From contig JAJDEH010000038.1 in NCBI GenBank assembly GCA_029259935.1, forward strand, positions 1 to 64,000: a stretch of DNA of 64,000 nucleotides. Reading direction: 5' to 3'. Position 1 is the first letter of the stretch; each line of letters starts with the position of its first letter. Both the position numbers and the translations under genes were made by a program. Positions 54,244-62,476 of this stretch are shown one piece after another. The notes below the pieces were generated by a model, which was not told where the DNA came from, did not search any database, and saw only the letters and a list, made by a program, of their open reading frames with translations. This stretch comes from Planctomycetota bacterium. GTDB lineage: Bacteria; Planctomycetota; Planctomycetia; Pirellulales; Pirellulaceae.

Positions 54244-55446
54244 ATGCCAGATCAACAGAAAGCCGATCCCGAACAAGTCAAACGTTGGCGACTGATTCTG
54301 GGTAAGCAATCCCAGGAAGCCTTGGACAGCTTTTGCCCAGACGGCGCGCAACTGTCCGCCGATCAATGCTTGATGGACGATGCGCTGGCCGCTATCTATG
54401 ACGAAACGTTGGAAGAAGGGGAGGGGGGACAGCGATCGGCCGGGCTGGGCGGATCGGCTCCACGGTTGGCCAAATGGCTGGGAGATATTCGCACCTACTT
54501 CACGGAAGATGTGGTGACGGTCATCCAGCAGGACGCAATCCAGCGCAAGGGCATGGACCAATTGCTGTTCGAGCCAGAGATGCTGAAAAACGTCCAGCCT
54601 AATGTGCAGCTTGTCGGCACGCTGATGTCGCTCCGGGGGCAGATCCCCGAACGGACCAAGGAAACGGCCCGCATGGTGGTCCGGGCCGTCGTCGAAAAGA
54701 TCAAACTGACCTTGGAACAACAAATTCGGCAAGCCGTCATGGGCGCGCTGAATCGCAACGACCATTCCCCGATCCCGCACGTCAACAGCATCGACTGGAA
54801 GTGGACGATCGGCAGGAACCTCAAAAACTACAACAAGGATCTGAAGAAACTGATCCCCGAACGGGTCTATTTTTATTCGCGATCCCAGCGGACCAACAAT
54901 TGGACGGTGGTCGTCGATATGGACCACAGCGGATCGATGGCCGACTCGGTCGTCTACGGCGCGGTGTGCGGTTCGATCTTCGCCAGCCTGCCGGCGCTCG
55001 ACACGCATGTTGTCGCCTTTGACACCGAGGTCGTCGACTTGACGGAAAAATGCGGCGACGATCCGGTGGACATGCTGTTTGGAGTGCAACTAGGCGGCGG
55101 CACCGACATCAATAAATCCGTGGCCTATTGCGAACAGTTCATGAGCGATCCCTCAAGAACGCTGTTCATTCTGATCACCGATTTGTTCGAAGGCGGAAAC
55201 GAAGCACAACTTGTCCGGCGACTGGGCGACATAGTCGCCTCGGGCGTGCGGGCGATTTGCCTGCTGGCATTATCCGACAGCGGCGTCCCTTGCTACGACG
55301 AGGGCCTCGCGCGAAAACTTGCCGCCCTGGGCATTCCCTGCTTCGGCTGCACGCCGCAAAAACTGCCCGAGTTACTTGAAGGAGCACTGCGAGGCAACGA
55401 CCTACAAAGCCTGGCGCAAAAGGTCAGTGCCAAAGGCTCTTCGTAA
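54244..55446 (+). CDS. VWA-domain protein, MoxR partner
   Basis: 400 residues. An N-terminal helical domain (about 1-215) has a conserved-looking EDVVTVIQQDAIQRKGMDQLL. The von Willebrand A domain then shows a complete MIDAS: DHSGS (Asp227, Ser229, Ser231), Thr287 in GGGTDI and Asp313 in ITDLFEGG. With Mg bound, it would dock a client for the MoxR ATPase. It is cytoplasmic by lack of signal. It is separated from DUF5682 by the palindrome array, but has the same direction and is the logical fifth member. Confidence 0.9.
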   Translation: MPDQQKADPEQVKRWRLILGKQSQEALDSFCPDGAQLSADQCLMDDALAAIYDETLEEGEGGQRSAGLGGSAPRLAKWLGDIRTYFTEDVVTVIQQDAIQRKGMDQLLFEPEMLKNVQPNVQLVGTLMSLRGQIPERTKETARMVVRAVVEKIKLTLEQQIRQAVMGALNRNDHSPIPHVNSIDWKWTIGRNLKNYNKDLKKLIPERVYFYSRSQRTNNWTVVVDMDHSGSMADSVVYGAVCGSIFASLPALDTHVVAFDTEVVDLTEKCGDDPVDMLFGVQLGGGTDINKSVAYCEQFMSDPSRTLFILITDLFEGGNEAQLVRRLGDIVASGVRAICLLALSDSGVPCYDEGLARKLAALGIPCFGCTPQKLPELLEGALRGNDLQSLAQKVSAKGSS

Positions 55447-55494
55447 GGCTTCATGTCAACCGCGAAGAGAGGCTCCATCGGCATCCGATGTGCC

Positions 55495-56517
55495 TTAATC
55501 TACCGCGAACGTTTTGACGATATCCTCGTATGTGCCGCGATGAAAATCGAATGCCTCTTCGGAAGAAAAACACGTAATAAAGTGCACGCGTCGTTCCGCA
55601 TTGACAACGTACTGCAAAACGGTGACTCCGTCCGGGCTGCTAATCACTCCCCAAAAAGCCTCGGTGTCGTCGAGCGACATCGTACCTGTTTCTTGGACTT
55701 CATCACCCTCTTCCGTTGTGATCGCCAGAAATCTCTTGAAATAGTCGTCAAAATCAAAGTCTCCCGGGTCTATTTCGCGGCTGGTAATCGTGATTCTTGT
55801 CGAGAACATTCCGATGCTGGTTGGTGGTCCGACAAATGTAACGGTTTGCTCAGGCTCATCGGGCGACCGTCCCTGGCTTAACTGTTCACGCTGCCAGTCA
55901 CCCGGGAATTGAATCGAGTATCCCTGCACGGAATCATAGAAGCGTTCACCTTCGGCAGGTGTCATATTCCATGTAGCTGATTTGTCCGCAGTCAACTCTG
56001 AAATCAAAACGCCAACTAGCTGCAAACAGAAGAGTATGGCGATGCTAACTAGAAAGAAGAAGATGATCGGCTTTTGAAGGCTCCGCAATCCAAACTTGCG
56101 GCCCGTGGACGTGTGCCGAACACTTCGTTCCTCACCTTCACTTTCTCTGTCCGAGACGCTAATGCTAGTGCCGCAATGTGGGCACTCTTGGAATGTGTCA
56201 CGCTGCTCGCGGGGAAATTCAGTCGCATTGCCGCACTGGTCGCAATAGGCCAGTATGGGTTGAGATGCTAGATTCTTTGTTTCTTTCTGTTCTTCAAGAA
56301 GCGCCCGAGCCCGTTCAGCATCGCTGGGTTGCAGCACCCACACCTCGATGCCGCGCGCGGACACGCCAGTCCATGCAGTCAATCCGTCGAGCCCACCCAA
56401 AGTCATTGTATCCATTACTTTAGCCGGGATGCCTTGGTGTTCGAGTGAGTTAGCCACGACCATTGCCTGAGAGGCGTCGTTGGCAACGAACACGCACTTT
56501 GGATCACGCGAGATCAT
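55495..56517 (-). CDS. DUF2007/zinc-ribbon membrane protein
   Basis: 340 residues. The N-terminal DUF2007-like domain (VFVANDASQAMVVANSLEHQGIPAKV, and VWVLQPSDAERARALLEE) is followed by a zinc ribbon (Cys92, 95, 112, 115), one membrane segment (about 150-173) and an external domain with YSIQFPGDWQRE, like the PsbP/DUF1795 fold used in secreted lipoproteins. The combination puts a metal-binding or signal-sensing head inside and a beta-sandwich outside. The function is unknown. It is convergent with the VWA gene, 48 bases apart. Confidence 0.75.
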   Translation of the reverse strand: MISRDPKCVFVANDASQAMVVANSLEHQGIPAKVMDTMTLGGLDGLTAWTGVSARGIEVWVLQPSDAERARALLEEQKETKNLASQPILAYCDQCGNATEFPREQRDTFQECPHCGTSISVSDRESEGEERSVRHTSTGRKFGLRSLQKPIIFFFLVSIAILFCLQLVGVLISELTADKSATWNMTPAEGERFYDSVQGYSIQFPGDWQREQLSQGRSPDEPEQTVTFVGPPTSIGMFSTRITITSREIDPGDFDFDDYFKRFLAITTEEGDEVQETGTMSLDDTEAFWGVISSPDGVTVLQYVVNAERRVHFITCFSSEEAFDFHRGTYEDIVKTFAVD

Positions 56518-56738
56518 GTATCAGAGACATCCTAATACGTAGTGGGAAAGTAAGTTTTGCCGTTACTCCGAGTGCGGAAATTGCTATCTCTAATATTAAC
56601 AAAGTCGGCCTAGTTCGCACATGGACAAGCCCAGAAAATGCACAGGGGCGAAGTCCCGCTCTCCATGGCTTGGCAAGACTGATTCCTGGCCGAACGGTTA
56701 CCAAGCGTGGTGCATTCGGTGGCGCTGGCGTGCCGGCG

Positions 56739-57416
56739 TTATGCCAACCGATCTAGATAGGAGAGCGTCTCCTCAAGGGAGACGACATCCGCGAACCGTG
56801 CTTGGATGTCGGCCAAGGTGAACGCATGCGCGACCGCCGATCGATCTCCCACGCAGTCGCTGACGATGATCGGATGCAAGCGGTAACTCTTGGCGTCGGT
56901 GGCCGTGGCGCGGATGCAGGCGCTAGTACTACAGCCCGTGATTAACACCGTGTCGACTCGATGCTGGGTCAAATAGCCGATCAGGTGCGTGCCAAAGAAC
57001 GCGCTGGCGTTTTCCTTTTCGATCACGTAATCCGCCGGCTGGGGTGCGAGGCGCTGGTCGATTTGGCAGGCGTACTCGTCCCACTGGCGAAAACTGTGTG
57101 ACTGATCGGCGGCCGACTTGAACGGCTGGTCTCCGCTGTTGGGCCGCCAGGGGCTGGTTGTGTAAATAATCGGCACGTTGCGTGGCCGCGCCGCGGAAAG
57201 CAACCGCGCCGTTTTTTCCACCGGACCGTCCAGCCGCTTGGATCCGCCCGCGTAGGCGTCGTCGGTCCATCCGTAGGCAAAATCGACCACCACGACGGCC
57301 GGCCGCTCGCCAAAACCAAATCGATCCTGAAAGATCCCACGTTCTTTGTAGTAGGTGTCGATGGATTGCAATGCTTCGCTGAGCAATTGCGCTGCGTCCT
57401 GATCGGTATTCTTCAT
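56739..57416 (-). CDS. Isochorismatase-like cysteine hydrolase
   Basis: 225 residues. The catalytic triad is present: Asp45 (VVVVDFA), Lys134 (IEKENASAF) and Cys167 (GCSTSACIRAT). The N-terminal extension (about 38 residues) and the PWRPNSGD loop resemble N-carbamoylsarcosine amidohydrolases. It would hydrolyse an amide or carbamoyl compound in the cytoplasm. The substrate is not deducible from neighbours. It lies 201 bases downstream of the next gene on the same strand, beyond a strong terminator, so it has its own promoter. Confidence 0.88.
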   Translation of the reverse strand: MKNTDQDAAQLLSEALQSIDTYYKERGIFQDRFGFGERPAVVVVDFAYGWTDDAYAGGSKRLDGPVEKTARLLSAARPRNVPIIYTTSPWRPNSGDQPFKSAADQSHSFRQWDEYACQIDQRLAPQPADYVIEKENASAFFGTHLIGYLTQHRVDTVLITGCSTSACIRATATDAKSYRLHPIIVSDCVGDRSAVAHAFTLADIQARFADVVSLEETLSYLDRLA

Positions 57417-57558
57417 CGGTACTGAAAGCTGAAGTATGGAGGCGGGAAGAATGGGCGAACCTTACGGTAACGCAGCGCGGACCCGGTTGGCAACCAAGAG
57501 AGCAAAGAAAACGGCGAGATCGCGGAAACCCCTCGCCGCTTCACCTCGGCTGCAAACG

Positions 57559-57588
57559 AAAAAAAGCCGGGCTTGATTTGCCCGGCTT
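57559..57588 (-). terminator. Strong intrinsic terminator
   Basis: On the minus strand AAGCCGGGC, a seven-base loop and GCCCGGCTT form a perfect 9-bp stem that runs into seven T. It ends the transcript of the gene at 57618-58388. Confidence 0.9.
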
Positions 57589-57617
57589 CTCGTTGTTCGG
57601 TCGTGTGCCTTGCGCGA

Positions 57618-58388
57618 CTATCCGTATGATAATTCTTCAGATTCACCGTCCATGGCCAGGTCGGTCTTGAGTTTGCTGAAGTTGTCGTAGTACTCATCGC
57701 TTGACGAGTGGACATGCTCGGCTTCGGTGATGAACTTCATCTCCGGGTTGCACATCACGCCCCGTTGTTCCAGCATGTGCTCAAACAACTCGAGCGGACG
57801 GCCATAAACGATCAGCAGCTTGTGCTCGTCGAACTGAACCTCTTGCGGGATTCGGGGATTCAGGACGGCGATGCCTGTACAGCCGTCGTTGAGCAGCATG
57901 TCTTCATAGTCCATCAGCGTACTCTTTAGCACCGGCATGTCCATGTGCTCGCGATACAAATCGAGATGCCCATTGCCCGCGCCGGTGTGGCTGGTCTCAA
58001 GGACTACGTCCACCGTGGGGCCCAACGGCCGCAGTAGGTCCATGAACAAATCGAACATGATTTCCTTCGAGGCCGAGGCCATGATGACCGGCACGTCCGC
58101 CTTCGATTCTTCGTCGCGATAAACGTCGTGCCGATAACCTTGTTGCGGGGTGACTTTCAAATCGAAAGACGGCCGCACGGCATCGGTCAACGTGAAGTTA
58201 CCGTACTTGGCCACCGACAGGTGCGATTCCAGCTGCTCATCGGAAAGAGCATCGAAACTGCTGTGGTGGAGATCGTTCGGTGTTTCTTCGTGAAATACGT
58301 TGTTAAAAAAATTCTTCAGGAAGCCCATCGTCGAACTCATTGCCTCATTAAGTCTGGTTGCTCGGACTTGGGGCGTGTCCATCGCCAT
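57618..58388 (-). CDS. Conserved-type cytoplasmic protein, unknown function
   Basis: 256 residues from ATG 58388; ATG 58340 or 58328 (starting MGFLKNFFNNVFHEE) are plausible later starts. Acidic overall, without signal or membrane segments. Readable blocks are SFDALSDEQLESHLSVAKYGNFTL, ETSHTGAGNGHLDLYREHMDMP, YEDMLLNDGCTGIAVLNP and a KLLIVYGRPLELFEHML segment. I believe similar proteins occur in other planctomycetes but know no function. A strong intrinsic terminator follows the stop by 30 bases. Confidence 0.75.
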   Translation of the reverse strand: MAMDTPQVRATRLNEAMSSTMGFLKNFFNNVFHEETPNDLHHSSFDALSDEQLESHLSVAKYGNFTLTDAVRPSFDLKVTPQQGYRHDVYRDEESKADVPVIMASASKEIMFDLFMDLLRPLGPTVDVVLETSHTGAGNGHLDLYREHMDMPVLKSTLMDYEDMLLNDGCTGIAVLNPRIPQEVQFDEHKLLIVYGRPLELFEHMLEQRGVMCNPEMKFITEAEHVHSSSDEYYDNFSKLKTDLAMDGESEELSYG

Positions 58389-58786
58389 GAATTAAACCAC
58401 ACACAAACCTAGGTCACGCTTTCCACCGCAAGGATGCTCATTTGGTGAAATAGGGGAAGCCGTAATCGCGGGTTGGGAACATCGGAGCCACCGGAAGAAT
58501 CGTGCTAAGACAGTTGTAGGGATTCAATGGATGGTGACGATCTTCCGGCGCTTGGCTTGCCTGCGGCTCGCTAAAACTCCTTGGTGACCGCTCAAACTCT
58601 ACCACTGGCGCGCCGTCGGGGCGGCGGAACGCCGTGAAGATTGACGTATTCCTTGGGCCTCGGCGCGCAACCAACCGATGAGGCAAACTGTTCCGTGCCA
58701 GGCCGGGTTTCCCGTGCCGCGAAAGCTTGTCTCGCGGCCATGGGCAAGAATTTGCTATATTGCACGGAACAAGAAGGAGGGCGACT
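58389..58786. other. Intergenic region upstream of transglutaminase-like gene
   Basis: Mostly noncoding. The last 60 bases hold a TATATT at about 58766 that could be a -10 box for the rightward gene, with no clear -35. A weak leftward frame is listed separately. Confidence 0.4.
58438..58686 (-). CDS. Doubtful short ORF
   Basis: 82 codons from TTG 58686 with no ribosome-binding site. The C-terminal third (NPYNCLSTILPVAPMFPTRDYGFPYFTK) reads like protein, but the first half is Arg-rich. It could be the tail of a decayed gene. Listed only because nothing else explains the stretch. Confidence 0.18.
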   Translation of the reverse strand: MPHRLVARRGPRNTSIFTAFRRPDGAPVVEFERSPRSFSEPQASQAPEDRHHPLNPYNCLSTILPVAPMFPTRDYGFPYFTK

Positions 58787-60385
58787 ATGCCAACCGTGAA
58801 GCGACTGCTAATTGCTCAAACCGCACTGAATATGGCGATTCTCCTGTTTCTGTCGTTGGCGACCGGTTGCGGCGTGCAATTACAAGCCGTTGACGGTCCA
58901 ACGGACGCCGCAAAAGAATCTCGGGCACAATCCAAGCCAGACAAAGCTTCCAAGCCAGACGAAGCCCACGAGCCGTTTGCCGAGTTTTGGAATACCGTTT
59001 TCTTGAGAGGAGATAAAGTCGGCCACTTGCATTATAAGGCCACTGAAGTTCCCGCCAAAACCGGCATGGGGAAGTGGCTGCACTTCGAGGTGGAAAACGA
59101 AATCACCATTAAACGATTTGGGCAATCGACTAAACAACGATTGCTCCTGTCGAACTTGGAAACCAAAGACGGGCAACTGCTGGAATTTTCCAGCCAGTAT
59201 CAGCCGGGCACCGCACCGATCAAAGTGACGGGTCGTTACGACGACGAAGACGGCGAGTCGTTAGAAATCAGCGTCCAGACCGAAGGCAAAGCGGAAACTA
59301 GCTGGATCAAGTGGGATAAATCATGGGGTGGCTTTTTCGCCGTCGAGCAATCGCTGATGAGGCAGCCGATGAAGCCCGGCGAGAAACGGACGATCAAGGC
59401 GCTGCAACCCGTATTTAACCAGATGGGCGAAGTGCAACTGGAAGCCGTGGATTGGGAAGAAACCGACATGCTTACGGGGCAGCAGGAATTGTTGCGCGTC
59501 GAATCGTCGGTGTCGTTGGCTGGCCAGCAATTCAAGCAAACCATGTGGACCGACCGCGCGGGCGGGGTACTCAAGACTCACGACAAGATTCTTGGCCTGA
59601 TGGCCTATCGCACCACGAAAGAAATTGCTCTTAAAGATATCGGTGAACTTACGTTCGACCTTGGCGAAATGAGCGTGGTGCGGGTGAAACGTAAATTGAC
59701 CAAAGCCCACGACACCAAACGGATCGTATACCGGGCTCACTTGAAGGATGATGAGATCAAGGGTGCATTCCCGGTGGGAGCCACGCAGTCGGTCGAATTG
59801 CTTGACGAGAACACGGCGAAAATCACCGTCCAAGCGATCCGTCCCGACCAACCGGAAGCATTGGCGGCTCCTGCCGATCCGCCTTCGGACGCCGAGCGGC
59901 AACCGAACAGCCTCATCCAAAGCGACAACGGGCTGATTGTCGAAATGGCGCGGGAAGTCGTACCGACCGAAGAGAATTCTTGGAAGGTCGCCAAGGCACT
60001 AGAGAAGCTGGTCGACCAAAAGATCTCGACGGTGAATTTCTCACAAGCATTCCTGCCGGCAGCGGAAGTGGCGAAGTCGCTGGAGGGCGATTGCACCGAA
60101 CACGCAGTGTTGTTGGCGGCCCTCTGCCGTGCCCGTGAAATCCCCGCCCGCGTGGCGATCGGCCTGGTCCATTTTGGCGGCGGATTTGCCTATCACATGT
60201 GGACCGAAGTTTGGATCGATGACCGCTGGATTCCGCTTGACGCCACCTTGGGCAAGGGCGGGATCGGGGCCGCTCACATCAAGCTGGCCGATTCCAGCCT
60301 GAAGGGGGCCAACGCCTACAGTGCCTTCCTGCCGGTAACGCGGATCATGGGGCGATTGGAACTGGAGGTTCTGGAGGTCGAGTAG
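58787..60385 (+). CDS. Transglutaminase-like lipoprotein
   Basis: 532 residues from ATG 58787, with AAGGAGG six bases upstream. The signal ends in LATGC (lipobox). Residues 55-360 form a beta-rich region of unknown family (SSQYQPGTAPIKVTGRYDDE). The C-terminal transglutaminase core has the Cys436 (GDCTEH), His470 (YHMWTEVW) and Asp485 (PLDAT) triad. Such bacterial proteins can cross-link or cleave peptides at the cell surface. It is probably lipid-anchored facing outward. It is monocistronic, with a short tandem repeat directly after the stop. Confidence 0.87.
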   Translation: MPTVKRLLIAQTALNMAILLFLSLATGCGVQLQAVDGPTDAAKESRAQSKPDKASKPDEAHEPFAEFWNTVFLRGDKVGHLHYKATEVPAKTGMGKWLHFEVENEITIKRFGQSTKQRLLLSNLETKDGQLLEFSSQYQPGTAPIKVTGRYDDEDGESLEISVQTEGKAETSWIKWDKSWGGFFAVEQSLMRQPMKPGEKRTIKALQPVFNQMGEVQLEAVDWEETDMLTGQQELLRVESSVSLAGQQFKQTMWTDRAGGVLKTHDKILGLMAYRTTKEIALKDIGELTFDLGEMSVVRVKRKLTKAHDTKRIVYRAHLKDDEIKGAFPVGATQSVELLDENTAKITVQAIRPDQPEALAAPADPPSDAERQPNSLIQSDNGLIVEMAREVVPTEENSWKVAKALEKLVDQKISTVNFSQAFLPAAEVAKSLEGDCTEHAVLLAALCRAREIPARVAIGLVHFGGGFAYHMWTEVWIDDRWIPLDATLGKGGIGAAHIKLADSSLKGANAYSAFLPVTRIMGRLELEVLEVE

Positions 60386-60413
60386 TTCGCGACGAGTTGT
60401 TCGCGACTAGTTG
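60386..60413. repeat. Two-copy 14-bp tandem repeat
   Basis: TTCGCGACGAGTTG followed immediately by TTCGCGACTAGTTG, 13 of 14 identical, starting at the base after the TAG stop. Confidence 0.6.
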
Positions 60414-60502
60414 TCCATGACGAGGGATTGCGGACGGAACATTCACGGTGTACGGTTCTTAGTCTCGCCATCGCGTGCAATACCGACTCACTGTGGTGAT
60501 CC

Positions 60503-60573
60503 GTACGACGGGCCTCCGAGCCCGTCCAGAATGCTCAGTATTTCGTTTCGACGGCTTCGGAGGGCCGTTGTAC
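60503..60573. repeat. Long imperfect inverted repeat (BIME-like)
   Basis: A 24-base arm beginning GTACGACGGGCCTCCGAG (60503-60526) faces a reversed arm ending CCGTTGTAC (60550-60573); 20 of 24 positions pair, with 23 bases between. It lies 18 bases before the isomerase start codon. The wording is that of a dispersed planctomycete repeat, from memory. Confidence 0.6.
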
Positions 60574-60591
60574 AACTGCCAAAACAGAAAA

Positions 60592-61452
60592 ATGAAACTG
60601 GCTTTCAGTAGTAATGCCTACATGCATTTCTCGATCGAGGACACGATCCGCAAGATCGCGGAACTGGGCTATTCGGGAATCGAAGTCCTGGCCGATGTCC
60701 CCCATGCCTGGCCGGCGGGGTTGCTCGAAGAACGCAAGCAGTCGATTCGAGAACACCTCGAAAAGCACAACGTCGTCATCTCGAACATTAATGCCTTCAT
60801 GATGAACGCGGTCGCCGATCCGCGCCAGCCTTATTGGCATCCGGGCTGGACCGACCCCGATCCGCATTACCGCGCGATTCGCCGCGAACACACCAAGCGG
60901 TCCTTGCAACTCGCCAAAGACATCGGCGCGCCCAACATCACCACCGAACCGGGCGGCCACCTGACGGCCGATCAAACGTGGGACGAGGCCGCCAATATTT
61001 TCTATGAAGAACTGATGCCTTGCGTCGAACTTGCCGAGGAGTTGGAAATCGAATTGCTCATCGAACCCGAGCCGGAATTGATGATCGAGCGTTTCGATCA
61101 ATACACCGATTTCATTGACCGCATCGACTCACCGATCGTCGGATTGAATTTTGATATCGGGCATGCTTATTGTGTGAGCGAAGATCCACAAGACTGGGTC
61201 GAAAAGATGGCGTCGCACACCAAGCACTATCATTTCGAAGACATTGCCGACACGCGAGTTCATCAACATTTGATTCCCGGCCATGGGGCGGTCGACTTTG
61301 AAGCGACTCTGGCCGCCATTCAACGCACCGGCTACGATGGCTGGGTGACCGTCGAGCTCTATCCGTACATCGACAACCCCGACGATGCGGCACGCGAAGC
61401 TCACTCGTATCTCTGCAATGCCATGAACAAATTGGGAATCGAAGTGGAGTAA
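60592..61452 (+). CDS. Sugar phosphate isomerase/epimerase (AP-endonuclease-2-like TIM barrel)
   Basis: 286 residues from ATG 60592; the frame is open upstream through the inverted repeat, which argues for the later start. The TIM-barrel metal residues are seen in IEVLAD, ITTEPGGHL, LLIEPEPELM, NFDIGHAYC, KHYHFED and TVELYPY (Glu, Asp, His ligands). Members isomerise or epimerise sugars and inositols; substrate unknown. It is followed after 34 bases by the UbiA-like gene, a pair reminiscent of parts of EBO clusters, where a TIM-barrel protein and EboC co-occur. Confidence 0.85.
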   Translation: MKLAFSSNAYMHFSIEDTIRKIAELGYSGIEVLADVPHAWPAGLLEERKQSIREHLEKHNVVISNINAFMMNAVADPRQPYWHPGWTDPDPHYRAIRREHTKRSLQLAKDIGAPNITTEPGGHLTADQTWDEAANIFYEELMPCVELAEELEIELLIEPEPELMIERFDQYTDFIDRIDSPIVGLNFDIGHAYCVSEDPQDWVEKMASHTKHYHFEDIADTRVHQHLIPGHGAVDFEATLAAIQRTGYDGWVTVELYPYIDNPDDAAREAHSYLCNAMNKLGIEVE

Positions 61453-61486
61453 CGCGCGGCCGCTCACGCTTACGTAATCATTGCCC

Positions 61487-62473
61487 GTGTCGAACCAAGA
61501 TAAGAACCAGCCGCGCCCATCCCGGTTACTTGCCTACTTGCGGCTGTTTCGGCTGCCGAATGTCTTTACCGCGGTGGCCGACATTACGATGGGCTTCTTC
61601 TTCGTGCGGCAGTCGCTTGATCCGCCGCTGATCTATTTTTGTTTGCTCTTTGCCACGGCGCTGATGTACACGGCCGGCATGGTTTTGAACGACGTGTACG
61701 ATGTGGAAGTCGACCGCCAGGAGCGGCCGTTCCGCCCGCTGCCTTCGGGGCAAATCTCGCTGGGCTGGGCGACTTGGTTGGGCTACGAAATGCTGCTGCT
61801 GGGCGTCGCTCTGGCATGGTTGGCCGGCTTGATCCATCCCGGCGAAGTCGCGACTTCATGGAAGAGCGGCGTGCTGGCGGTTTGCCTGGCCGTTTGCATA
61901 TTGCTGTACAACGGCGTGCTCAAGAAGACGATTCTCGGCCCCGTGGCGATGGGAGGCTGCCGCTTTCTGAACCTGTTGATGGGAATGAGCATTGCAGCAG
62001 CGGCCAGCCCCGAAGCCGTGCTGCTGGGATTCGATCTGCCGCAACTGGCGGTGGCCGGCGGCATTGGCGTTTACATCGCCGGTATCACGTGGTTCGCCCG
62101 CGGCGAGGCGGCCGAGAGCAAGCAACGCGACTTGGTCGCCGGAATCGTCTTGATGGCGGCCGGCTTTTTGCTACTGGCATTATTTCCACAACTGTCACCC
62201 GCCGGCTCGCCAACCAGCCTGAAGAACCCCCTGTTTTTTCAACTGTTGGTGCTGCTGTTGGCTGTCACCGTGTTGCGGAGGTGCTTGGTGACGGCTTTCA
62301 ATCCCCGGCCCGAACGCGTTCAAGGAGCGGTGAAAAACTGCATCCTCTCGTTGATTGTGATGGATGCCTCGGTCGTCTTGGCCGTCAAGCCATCCGAACC
62401 CTATTGGGCGATTGGAGTCGTGGCGTTGCTGTTGCCAACGTTGGTGTTGGGCAAGTGGGTCTATTCCACTTAG
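61487..62473 (+). CDS. UbiA-family prenyltransferase, EboC-like
   Basis: 328 residues from GTG 61487; TTG 61481 is in frame. It has about nine membrane segments. The first prenyl-diphosphate motif region is NDVYDVEVDRQERPFRPLPSGQ. The second is weaker (ITWFARGEAAESKQRD). The shape and the RPFRPLPSG wording match EboC-type UbiA proteins linked to export or membrane traffic of secondary metabolites. The substrate is open. The stop is three bases from the convergent redoxin gene end. Confidence 0.87.
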   Translation: MSNQDKNQPRPSRLLAYLRLFRLPNVFTAVADITMGFFFVRQSLDPPLIYFCLLFATALMYTAGMVLNDVYDVEVDRQERPFRPLPSGQISLGWATWLGYEMLLLGVALAWLAGLIHPGEVATSWKSGVLAVCLAVCILLYNGVLKKTILGPVAMGGCRFLNLLMGMSIAAAASPEAVLLGFDLPQLAVAGGIGVYIAGITWFARGEAAESKQRDLVAGIVLMAAGFLLLALFPQLSPAGSPTSLKNPLFFQLLVLLLAVTVLRRCLVTAFNPRPERVQGAVKNCILSLIVMDASVVLAVKPSEPYWAIGVVALLLPTLVLGKWVYST

Positions 62474-62476
62474 CAC

